Shown here: positions 20,418 through 30,571 of the stretch, piece after piece
Layout of the letters: the number at the start of each line of letters is the position of its first letter
How positions within the stretch are numbered: the first letter of the stretch is position 1
Source of the DNA: Trichoderma breve
Lineage: Eukaryota > Ascomycota > Sordariomycetes > Hypocreales > Hypocreaceae
DNA length: 64,000 bases
Direction of reading: 5' to 3'
Assembly (NCBI RefSeq): GCF_028502605.1
Contig: NC_079233.1
Span: forward strand, 3,472,001-3,536,000
Made by a program: the position numbers and the translations under genes
The notes under the pieces: generated by a model
Databases searched by the model: none
Told to the model about the DNA's origin: nothing
What the model saw: the letters and a program-made list of their open reading frames with translations, nothing else

Positions 20418-22046
20418 ATGTCTGGCGACCTGACCTGGCGGCCGTTGCCGCAGGCCACATCATCTGACATACCGATGCTCCTGGTGTCGGTTAACATTGG
20501 CACCGCCGCGTACACCGTTCGCATCACTGACACGGCCAACATTTGGGTTGAAAGCCTGGATCGAAAGTCCATTTGTATGAGGGGGTGGAGTGAGAACACA
20601 AGCATAGACCCCAGTGACACACCCGAGAATATGGCCAAGTTCCTTGGGAGTCTGAGATCGGCCCTAGATCCCACGCAACCGGGCCATGAGCAGACTTCTC
20701 TCACCCTGTCACCAGGCTCCTCCACAGAGGCTGGAGAGAACGGCCTGACCCTCGTGGTTACTTGTCCGCTGCCGGGATTTCAACCCCTGAAGTGGCCTAT
20801 TCATCTTAAAAAGTCTCCGCCATCGGCTATTGCTACTGATCTCGTTTTGCCTCTACTCGAGGCTCAATTCACGAGAAATCAAGAGGTGGAATCGCTGGTG
20901 CAGGCACTAAACCAGAAAGACGCAGTCATTGCAAAGTTGGCCGATAAATTGGAAGCTACCGGAACTGGACTTGAGCATGTCTTTACCTCTCTTTCGGGAA
21001 AGAAAAAAGTGTCGAGAGCTACCGCGGAAGACAAGGTCAAGGGGTTGGCGCCGTTTCGCCAGAGTAGTTGGAAGTCAACTCTTAATGCGATTGATGATTA
21101 CCCAACCAATGTTGGTGATCTTGCGCGGAATGTGTTCAATGGGGAAGGACTGAATAGACGTTCCCTGATACAAGTGGACGCATCACCAGCACTGGATAAA
21201 TGGTGGCATGATTTCAAGGGCACATCAAAGCTGGTGCACCGGAACAAACAACAAACAACCACTACAACAAAATCACAATCGCCAGCTGCTAAATCTACAA
21301 GTGCAGAAGATGACGATTTTCAAGTTCAGCCAACTCCTCCACACCTTCAGTCCAGGAATAAAAGCTCGCCTATAGCCATCCCGGATGATGCTTCAACAGA
21401 GGACGAAGAGGAGTTGCCGACGGCGCCTCCTCCAGCAGCATCGTCTGACATGGATCCGCAACCCAACACAGGAAAGTCTGCGTCACGTATGGCGAATATC
21501 GGCTCGAGTGAATCAAAGCCTGGAATTTCATTACAGGACACCAAATCTACCGGATCACGGGCGACGACGGCACCAGTCCCGAAAGATGATGATGAAACAG
21601 CGTCTGAAGCTAGTGATGATGAAATGCCCTCAGTCCATCCTACAGCTTCCTCCGCGCCAACACCCATACCCGCGCCAGCTGCAACCAAACCACCTTCTAA
21701 GGTAGGGGGTTTAGGTCGTATCGGCGGCACTGCAAAGATACGTGCAACAGAGGCACCAAAAGGTGTCGAGGCGAAGGAGGACACGGAGGCCCGGCCGACC
21801 GCAAAGCCTCCCACTCCGAAGAAGCTGGGAGTTATTGGGAAGAAGGCTGACACGGGAGGCTCAAAAGCGCCTACGGCGGATAATACTTCCAAGCGTGGTC
21901 GCACGGCAGAGCGCGAAGAGCTTCAACTTGAAAATGAACCCAGAGAAACCTCACAGGAACGTGCTGATCGAAGGCGGGAAGAGTTGAAAAAAGAACTTGA
22001 GAAGAAGGCAGCGGCGGGGCCGGCGAAGAAAAAGAGGCGGTTCTAA
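20418..22046 (+). CDS. nej1: XLF/Nej1-family non-homologous end-joining factor
   Basis: 542 aa, single exon, ATG in CACCATGTC context. The head domain spans about 1-135 (TWRPLPQ; MLLVSVNIGTAAYTVRITDTANIWVE in part; ENMAKFLGSL; PLKWPIHLKKSP). The helical stalk runs about 140-195 (LPLLEAQFTRNQEVESLVQAL; KDAVIAKLADKLE). This is the XLF architecture. The segment SSWKSTLNAIDD and WWHDFKG follow, as in fungal members. From residue about 285 a long disordered, Ser/Pro/Lys-rich tail runs to the end, with the basic C-terminus AKKKRRF. XLF/Nej1 bridges DNA ends with XRCC4/Lif1 and DNA ligase IV and contacts Ku. The tail makes it far longer than human XLF (299 aa). Confidence 0.88.
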   Translation: MSGDLTWRPLPQATSSDIPMLLVSVNIGTAAYTVRITDTANIWVESLDRKSICMRGWSENTSIDPSDTPENMAKFLGSLRSALDPTQPGHEQTSLTLSPGSSTEAGENGLTLVVTCPLPGFQPLKWPIHLKKSPPSAIATDLVLPLLEAQFTRNQEVESLVQALNQKDAVIAKLADKLEATGTGLEHVFTSLSGKKKVSRATAEDKVKGLAPFRQSSWKSTLNAIDDYPTNVGDLARNVFNGEGLNRRSLIQVDASPALDKWWHDFKGTSKLVHRNKQQTTTTTKSQSPAAKSTSAEDDDFQVQPTPPHLQSRNKSSPIAIPDDASTEDEEELPTAPPPAASSDMDPQPNTGKSASRMANIGSSESKPGISLQDTKSTGSRATTAPVPKDDDETASEASDDEMPSVHPTASSAPTPIPAPAATKPPSKVGGLGRIGGTAKIRATEAPKGVEAKEDTEARPTAKPPTPKKLGVIGKKADTGGSKAPTADNTSKRGRTAEREELQLENEPRETSQERADRRREELKKELEKKAAAGPAKKKRRF

Positions 22047-23283
22047 TCTGCTCATCCATTCTCCAAATCATACATGCTAGGCATCATCTGTCAAACATGG
22101 TTTCACCAGGGATGAGCGTGTCGTTGGATAACTAATAAACGAGTTCCTCACTAGTTACAGTCGCTCATTCCGACAGAAACATGAGCTGCACAGCCGGCTT
22201 GGGCCGTTTCTGTGCCTTCTGGGACACGGTGCAAGAAGAATCTTATAAACTTCAGTCGTTCAGTCTCGTCGAGCTAGACTTGGTTGGGAGGTTACCGTCG
22301 GCCAAACACGCCGTCCTCCTTTGAGCCATTTATTGTTACGCTACTATGTGGCACATGAGTTGCATGGTCCTGTAAGGTCCTTGTCTCGCGTTCACAGCGT
22401 GCCCAAATGTCATCCTGAGTAGTGGATGCGCCAACGGTACATTCTGCAAGTATTCAATACCTGGAACGGCCCACGGGTATAGCACTTGACGTGAAGCGCC
22501 GGCTCATGTCACAAGGAATCGATGATGACCCGCGAAATCCTTTCGCTAGCAATGGAATATCCATGGACTTTGTGCTCTAGCTGGATACGTTTATCTATCA
22601 AGAGATGTTACTGAATCAATAAATCAATACAGTATAAGGCGAAATGGGTGTCACGATATTGGATATAGCTTTGGCTGGTGTTTTGTATTGGATAAGCACC
22701 ATCAACACAGCCTGATTATGATGCTGCCGCTCTCTGTACAAGTCCACTTCTAGACAATCATCTAGATAGTCTGAATAGCCAGTCGTTAACATGGTATCAA
22801 AATTGAAGACAAGCGCAATACTTGGTGTATTCGACTTACACACTACGTAACGACAACTGAGCAAAGCTAACCCTAATCGCCCCTGCCAACATAGACGTAA
22901 TATTTGTTTTGTTATCTCGGGAACCTACCCTGCTCGGACTATCGACACGGAACGTCGCTTGACGCAAGGATGGCCATTTGTCTTAGACCTCGCCGAACCG
23001 TTATAGCCAACCAGGTCATGCCAAGTACTGAAACCAGAACAAAGAGACGGCTGGTGTATCAGAATATTATGTGATATATGTCATAAGCTCCATCATGTCT
23101 GAACATCATATCGGCTATGTATGCATCGGAGAGTCCCGATGGGTAGCATCGTGATGAACCTTGAGAGCTTGCCTCGGGTTATAAAAGGCCCAAACAACTC
23201 TCTACAATCTAGCTTAATCCATCTCATCCTCAGCTACAACGCAAACTTTTATAACAATATCACCTTTTCACTAAAGAAACATT
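22047..23283. other. Intergenic region between XLF and the small cysteine-rich gene
   Basis: About 1.24 kb, moderately AT-rich. It should hold the nej1 3' UTR and the promoter of the 64-aa secreted protein. No credible ORF or RNA gene is seen. Confidence 0.5.
23180..23186 (+). promoter_or_regulatory. TATA box of the small secreted protein gene
   Basis: TATAAAA followed by GG lies 98-104 bp upstream of the start codon at 23284. It is a strong canonical TATA box. The ATG is preceded by A/C-rich leader sequence. Confidence 0.6.
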
Positions 23284-23478
23284 ATGTTTTTCAAAAATAT
23301 CCTCTTCATTGCCCTTGGCGCCGCTGCCTTGGTTGCCGGTGCTCCCACTGCTTCTGAGCAGGATAATGCTGGAGAGGCCGACATATACCTCCCACCAGTC
23401 GATCCATTTTGTCTTCTTTGTGGTATCAACGGCTGTCCTCCTCCCCTCAGGTGCCAATTGGGCTGCTGCGCCATATAG
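23284..23478 (+). CDS. Small secreted cysteine-rich protein (64 aa)
   Basis: MFFKNILFIALGAAALVAGA is a clear signal peptide with predicted cleavage near residue 20, leaving a mature peptide of about 44 residues. The mature part starts with an acidic, Ala/Asp-rich propeptide-like stretch. It ends in a compact block with six cysteines in the pattern C-x2-C-x4-C-x5-C-x3-C-C followed by a short AI tail. Three disulfides could form a knottin- or defensin-like fold. A good TATA box supports expression. It resembles the small secreted cysteine-rich proteins of Trichoderma and plant-associated fungi, some of which act in plant or microbe interaction. No family is recognised and no function is claimed. 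It stands alone at the edge of a 7-kb gene-poor stretch. Confidence 0.75.
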   Translation: MFFKNILFIALGAAALVAGAPTASEQDNAGEADIYLPPVDPFCLLCGINGCPPPLRCQLGCCAI

Positions 23479-24767
23479 GCTTGATAAGGTTCATCGAGTC
23501 TTGCTGAAATTCATAACATACCACACTTGCTGGGGGTTGGCAGAATACGGGGAACTTCAGCACATGAGTGTTGTTGGCGGGACTCAAATTTGAACGGTCA
23601 AGAAGGAGTAGGCATGTATTCAATGGAAGAAATATGGGCTTCTCAAAGAGTCTTGTGAAGGAAGAGGGACTGGCCTTGCACGTATATGGGAACAATTGTA
23701 CAACGGGGACGATGGTATCGTCGGTGCATGGATGTACTTAGAATTCACTTGGTAGCCGTGTAGCAGTCTATATTCCAAGAAGAGAAATGAACCATATTTT
23801 GGATACATATCAATATGGACATTGACCATTTCTTTTATATCATGTAGCTAGTGAAACTCATTGATAAGGCAGATACCTTGTTACCAATTGATATATCCCG
23901 CAACCTACCATTAGGTAGATATGGAGAAAGTGTAAGCATCAGTAAACAACGTGGCACGGTCGTTTCCAACAATAATAAAAAGTCTCAGGATATCTTAAGC
24001 TCTGACTCCTCGCCGGTCCAAGTTTTAAGATGTATAGAGCGCATTGTTGAGCAAATACCCCTCGTCCAATATCATCTGGCGACTTCATCCGATGTAAAGA
24101 ATAGAAGCTACGATTGAAGTCAGGACGGTAACTATCGAGGTAGATCGATGGTATTGTTTCTATTGGAAGACGTTTTTCGCTTCTTGTTGCCCAGACTTCT
24201 GTTATTACGCAAGAGTGAGTGAAATAAGGAAACGAGATCATGACAGATGTAGTGAGTTAGCTGGGAGGCTCGATGTCTTCTATGTAAAAGGGCTGCGAAG
24301 AGGGACTATCTTCCATCTTCACGAACATGATGCATATGTACAACACACAAAATCGATCGGCCATGACGGTCATCCATGACAGACGGCCGACGTGCTTAAA
24401 CATACTGCCGCCTGGTCAGAGCAGTCGGTAAGAATAAAAACCGGAAATGACTCGTCGAATCTGAGCGATATCTTTTACCGCGAACTGTTGTAGAAATGTG
24501 AAGAATTCAGCGCAACAAGAGCCTCAGAGTGGTCAGTGTCATTCAAAATCTCTTGAATACGTTTTTTTGGGCTTCGCTGGGCCAAGACCGTCTTCCTGCT
24601 ATGTGGGCTCTGAGTGGGCTCACAATAATATGAGTACCATACAGAGTACAAAGGCGTGCATTGCGCTTAGCTGCACCTGAGACAGAGTCTGAGATGTATG
24701 AGTAAGTACATGTAAGTGGATTTGCGTTACAAGAAGAACCCGGATGGATGGAGATGAGAAACCTGGC

Positions 24768-24820
24768 AAAGAAAAAGAAAAGAAAAAAGAAAAGAAAAAG
24801 AAAAGAAAAAGAAAAGAAAA
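24768..24820 (+). repeat. Polypurine tract (A/G only, 53 bp)
   Basis: Built from GAAAA/GAAAAA units with no pyrimidine. Long open frames rich in Phe on the opposite strand arise from it and are not genes. Confidence 0.9.
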
Positions 24821-26410
24821 CATCTAGGCCCGACCCGACACCCGCCAATCTCGCAAAAGCCCACATCTCTCGACGAGGCGCGTACGAAAAGCACCTCCTC
24901 ATGCACGCGAACGAAACCGGGCAAAGTGCGAGTTAATATCCATCATATATTACAGTACATGCACCGCGGAGAAGCCCGCTCGTTTACCTACATCGAGTGG
25001 CTGTCAGAAGCTCAGCTGAAAGGCCTAGCCGTCCGGTAAGCCGCTGCATCAGTGGTCAAGTGTCAATGCGCCTGGCCTAGGACAAGGGTGCTTTGGGTGG
25101 CTGCTTTTTTGAAAGGCCAAGGCAGTGCTACGACATGCATGGCCCTAAGACGGACGAGGATGGATGTCTTCATGTTCCTGGTGGTTGTACAGCTACGTCA
25201 AGATGCGAGGCGACCCCAAAGGTGCGAGGGTCGGACTGAACAGGGTGAGACGAGATTGGGCCTTTGGAACGCCACGGCTTTGATCACAACACCGGGGAAC
25301 AAAGAAAAGAAGAAGCGTCGATAGTAAGAGCGTCTGCCTATTTACTTATCTTGCACCGGGATGCCCAGGTCTTGCGTAATAGTTTGGAGAGTATCGCATT
25401 ACACAACATGGTCTCACCTAGGCCGTAAATATTACGTGAATACGCCTGTTGAAATTCAATAGCAGTTGCATATCATAATTACGGCCATCTCCAGCGTATC
25501 ACGTTCCCTCTTTCGGCCTCCAATTACGCATGGTACGAGTAGCTTGCGGGAACAGCCTACATGTGCAACAATGAGACATCTTCTCAGCCTCAACTGAATG
25601 ATTAATTCACACCAAGTACAGTCCTCTGCAATCTCGGTAAAGCAAGGTTAACAGAAGGGAGCTTGAGAATAGCTGCCTATGTGAGCCGCTGCCACGAATC
25701 CATCGCATCGAAACCGAGAGACGCTGATTTGTTCGATCTCCCCAACCGACCAGGATCACGGCCATCGAGCAGGATTCACTGCCTGGCCTTTCGGGTATCG
25801 CGTTTCTTTTTTTAAACTGACGAGTATCAAGAGCTGACGAGAATCAGGAGCAAGGGCACACTGCCCCGTCTACTTGGCTCGCATTCCTGTTTCTCGATCC
25901 GTCTGTTCTGCGGTGTAACGATGGGCAGTCAGTGTACGATTACGGTCCGGATCTTCAGCCCTCTCTCTGATATTCGTAAGAGGCCAGCGTTGGATCTAGA
26001 AGAAGCAACACACAGATTACGCCCACGACTAAGATGGTAGCGTCATTACTCAGCCCAACCCTCTCTTCGCAACTGCAACTGCACGGGGCCGGCCGCAGCG
26101 TTGCCACACACAAGACTCTCATTCCTTGTCAACAATATCCCCACCCCATTGGAAGGGACCTGGCTAGATCAAGCCACACCGGCATTGGGAGTAGCTAATG
26201 ATGAGAGAAGTAAAGGGGAGAAGCGGAAGAGGATGGTCTAGCAAGGGGCCTCTTACACAGATAGCTTCTCAACAACTCTCTTCCGCCATGCTCGTGTGGG
26301 CCTTGTCAGCTTTCTTTCGCTTGGAATTCCCAGATTTGACGACGGTGACTCCAAACGGATCCCCAAGCCCACTTATCGGCAACCACAGACATCTTCCTAG
26401 TCCCCCAATT

Positions 26411-26432
26411 CTCTCTCTCTCTCTCTCTCTCT
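26411..26432 (+). repeat. (CT)11 microsatellite
   Basis: Eleven uninterrupted CT units, followed by GTATGTGTGTTG. It is a simple repeat in the gene-poor tract. Confidence 0.95.
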
Positions 26433-29200
26433 GTATGTGTGTTGTTCAATGGCAGCCGATAACACTAACCAGTACACTCCTAACTACTTCTTCTTCAACC
26501 CTGTTCGGAGCTGTCATCTAGCGCGGTTTATACAAACAATTACTATTCTTGGCGTACAGGAATGAAAAAACCTCCTAGATGAAGATGAACCGCCAGGGCC
26601 AGGCCGCGGAATGCTGTTGTTCTCCGCACATTTCATGGGTACTACTCGTACACACTATGGGCGATACATGAACACGGACCCGATACGCCCCGGTTATTGT
26701 GCTCCCACATGATCGCCGGGGGCATCGGAGTAGCACTCGTAGAATCCAAGGCATGGGGCCAGTGTACTTGATCAGAGAGCAAAAAGTCCATGGGACGAAC
26801 AGATAGGCTAACTCTGGGGTTTTTCTATGGCCGACGCTCAAGACAATACACGATCAGTGCCAAAAGACCTGCACTTCAGGCACGGGGAGAAGAGAGAAGG
26901 GGGGAGAACTAACTAACATTGTATGTACGAGTAGACGCAAGGGACCACAAGCAGCAGCAGAGCTTTTCTAGAGCGTTGCCCCATGCACACCTTAGCCGTC
27001 GAGGCACATCTCCCGCCACTACTCATGCCCCCCGTTAGTGTACGTGAAACGGCCGTGAGGAGTGGCCATCTTCTCTTACATGTACACTGCATAGCGGTGA
27101 AGCCAATGGGAATTGGGATCTACAATGCAGAGTTTGCACTGTTGGTGCCAAAGTCCAAAGTTCGAGGTTGGTCCAGAATACAACGTCTAACTTGCATTAT
27201 TTATGCCACGTTTTTTGGATCTATGCACAATACTAACGGTCCTTGCCCCCCCTCCAGAGCAAACTCTCCGGGATGCTGCTGCCAGCAAGGTGTATGAGTA
27301 TCTCGCGGTGAAAAGAGTTACAGGCCTGGCCAGGGTTGGATAGGATAGACACGGCCCAGGCTTCGTAGTAGTTCTCTGCAATTTTGAAGTCTTTGCTTGA
27401 CACTCTCCTCCGCCTGTTGCAGTAGGGCCCTCTTGGCTTGGCACTAAGCAACGGCAGAGGTTCTGGAGCCTCAAGAGGGCATTGAGATCGATCATCTACG
27501 CCCATTGGCTCAGTCGGTGCTCGAGCTAATGTCGTGGCGGCGTTAGTTTTCCAAGCAAGGCCCGGCCATTGATACGAGCCACCGGGGCCAGATGCTACCA
27601 GATCACTGTACCTGCGTCCATCTGATAACCTTGAGAGTTCTGGAGACATGTATGGAGTATGTGAGAGGTTGTCACAAGAAGCTCTTAGTGAGGAGGTTCT
27701 TGTAACAGACATCTCTACCAACATCTTGTCAGTTCCTCAGCCTCTCTCAGGCCCATTGCCCTTCTATCCCGCTATTCTCTGCTCTTCTGTCCACTGTATC
27801 ATGTGTCCATGTGCTCCTTCACCTTTCTTTTTATGATGCTACGTGCCGTGCATGTTTTGTTTTTATAAGGTGGCTGGGTATTTCTTGTCTCTCCCGTCAC
27901 CCTCTCTTCCATCTCATCCATAGCCCATCACTCGCCATACCCTTGCTGCAGGAAAATCCTCCCCCCAGACAGACCAGGGCCATCCTTGGCTCCAGCCTCA
28001 CTCGACAAAAGTCCATTACTACTGCTTCTACTTTTTCGAAAGACTATACATGTTACTTACCAGTCCCTGTCGATTCCCTATCCCCACCCCCTCAAATCTC
28101 ATCTCGGGCTCGACCGACCCCCAGCAACAGCAAGATGGCACTACTGCACCGCTTCCAGGGTTTCTGGTTGGTGAGAGATGGCGAAAAGCACATCAATGGA
28201 TCCCGTCAAGTACATACACGGGCAGGACGATGATGCCACATGAGCAGTCCATCCATGCATGTATGTACTTGTATGTATGTATGTATGTACCTTCTTTCAC
28301 CGACTCTTCTTACACCACTCACTCCCTTGTTGGGAGCGTCCTCTTAGTCTTAACCCATCGGCGCTATTTGCTACTCGCACTGCGTCCTTATCCAATGCTC
28401 AATGCCGGTCAATGCATGGCGGACACTAGACTCAACTTTCAGCTAAGAGAAGGACTTGCATGTCACCAAAAAGATCGGAGTCACCAAAAACTGGGGGAAT
28501 ACGAGAAGTGAGAGAAAATCCTTGGGAGCGATCTCGCTACCCGCAAAAAAAAAAGAACACCATTGTGTGCTTCTTATCTTATGCTGTTGGTTCACGACAC
28601 GGCGCGCCAACGCTAGGAAAGTTTTCTAGTCGGAACTTGCCGGCTAAGGGAGAGAAGGTTTTTATCGGCGGGAAGATCACACGTTGTATCTATCGTATCT
28701 GGTTTTACCAGGGGATCGTACAGTACTGTAGATGATCACTCAACAAGTCAAATGTGGCTGTCAAGCAAGTTGGACAAATGGTTGAAGCACAAAACGGAAA
28801 CCCCGTGATAATTAAGCTTATATGAAAAGAACCCTCTATATAAAAACCCAATAAGGAAAAAGAGAAATACAAATTACCCAAAACCGAATTGAAACTAAGA
28901 TAAGAAGAAAAAAAAAACACAAAAAACCGCTCGCGAAAACTAGCAGTGCTAAAACACTACGGGTATGGAGACGCTCAACAAAAAGTAGGCAGAGCAGCCG
29001 TCACCAGACGAAGAAAAGAAACAAACAAACCAAGATCCAAAGCAACAGCAGCAGTAAAGAAAGCAGCAAACACACAAGAGTACAGTAGCAGCAGACTCTT
29101 TTTCCCACACACAAACAAACTCGCTAGGCTTTCATCCCAATAATCCAAATCCAAACCAAAAGTACAATGTTCCATTAATCCATTTCGTGTCATGTTTCCC

Positions 29201-29274
29201 GTTTCCATCGCTGATTTCATACCTTTCCAATCATTTCCATCGCTGTTCGTACCTTTCCAATCGTTTCCATCGCG
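29201..29274. repeat. Tandem repeat, about 30-bp unit, 2.4 copies
   Basis: Unit 1 is 29201-29232, unit 2 is 29233-29262, and a partial third copy is 29263-29274. Each contains TTTCCATCGCTG and ACCTTTCCAATC; the units differ by a 2-bp indel and a few substitutions. Confidence 0.85.
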
Positions 29275-30248
29275 TGAGCTGCACTCAATGTATTTCAAAC
29301 ACAAAAACAGAAAATAACAAAAAGAGTCCGTCTCTAATCTCGACAAGGCATCCTTGCTAGAGCGCAAAAAAAGAAGAAGAAAACAAAATAGTAGTACTCC
29401 GTAGAGTGAGAAGAGAGAAAAGAGGCGCTCAGCAAAGGAGCACATCGGGGCAACTAGAGCCATAGAGACAACTGATACCAAAGGTCAACCTGCCTTGGCA
29501 CACCAGAGTAAAAAGAAACAGAGGCTATTCATGTGTTCATGGATCCCCCATGTTGCGGCACATTGACTAGCCTCGTGCGAAGTGAGTGTGCCTTTGTTCG
29601 CCTGTTTAGGCATCCCCCCTGTCCTGTTTAAGAAAATGGGAGGGTGGCATAGCCTCCGGAGCGTCAGATCCTTGTCAAGGGAAAAAAGGACGCGGCTGTT
29701 GGTTCGCCTGAGATAGCCGTGTACATGGTCGGGGGATAGAGAGGGAGGGGGAGGGGATACCCCTGCTGAGCGTCTCTGGCTTCTTCCTGTGGCGATGGGG
29801 GAGGAGGTGTGTGCATACTCTCTGTGGCTCGGACAGCTGCCTGGTTCTCTTTGGTGTCACCCAGCAGAAAGCCACGTTGAGAGGACGCATGGGCCGGCCT
29901 TCATCCCCACGCCCCGTCGTACCAGTTCCGCCTGCTGCTCTCGCAGCAACAGCGGGCAGCAGTCTAGAACTTTACGGCATCGAGCCAATAGTTGATTCCT
30001 AGTTCGTAGCGGTGATGCTGGTTTGCGCTGTTTTCCCCTCCTCCGCTTGCTGTTAAATTGCGTGCTTTTGTTGTTCTGATGCTTTGTAGTTGCTCATGTT
30101 GATGCTGTAGCTGCATCTGTGTGTGTGAATGCCTTGTCTTGCTCTGCCGTTTCCTGTCCAAGCCTCCCGCATCGCATGTGTGCGTACGAACTTATAAGCA
30201 AGTTTGAAATAGGGCCGGCGCGGAACGCGGCGAGAAGAAGAAGAAAAC

Positions 30249-30310
30249 GTGTGTATGTGTGATGTGTGTGTGTATGCGTACGTACGTGCGTGCGTGCGTG
30301 TGTGTGTCTG
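30249..30310 (+). repeat. GT/GCGT-rich microsatellite
   Basis: Imperfect run of TGTG, TACG and TGCG units immediately 3' of the forkhead stop codon, hence probably inside its 3' UTR. Alternating purine-pyrimidine sequence of this kind can adopt Z-DNA. Confidence 0.85.
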
Positions 30311-30571
30311 TTGTGTGCGTAGCCAGTCATATTGCATCGCCAATCGGAACGGGAGCCTGTGTGTGTCGCACAACCAACCGTCCAGCGTGACGCTGTGTAT
30401 GCCAAACTCCCCTCCCCGAGACCAGCTCGTTCGTTTCCACAAGAGCAAAAGAGAGAGTTTGGTTTGACGGGCTCCAGCAGTAGCGAAGAGCCAGAGCCAC
30501 GAGCAATGGCGCAAGCAAAGTCTCCAGTCTATTGCTGCTTTTTTGCTCGGGCCCGTGTTGATTCTGTTGCT

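Larger units (their letters stand above)
23479..30571. other. 7-kb gene-poor region downstream of the forkhead gene
   Basis: No open frame with convincing coding character. The segment next to 30571 must include the forkhead 3' UTR. Low-complexity sequence is frequent: a 53-bp purine-only tract (24768-24820), (CT)11 (26411-26432), GTAT repeats (about 28261-28288), 30-bp tandem repeats (29201-29274) and GT/GCGT repeats (about 30249-30310). TACTCCGTA occurs at 29395-29403. A non-coding transcript is possible but not shown by sequence. Confidence 0.5.

Noticed and set aside
24543..24902. Phe-rich minus-strand frames resembling a membrane protein
   Set aside because: The hydrophobic run is the complement of the 53-bp purine tract.
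27233..27724. 163-codon minus-strand open frame
   Set aside because: Composition is only weakly protein-like, no domain is visible and the region is otherwise non-coding; RNA evidence would be needed.
28975..29481. 168-codon minus-strand frame with hydrophobic stretches
   Set aside because: It reads through the 30-bp tandem repeat and A-rich sequence; the Phe/Leu runs come from base composition.
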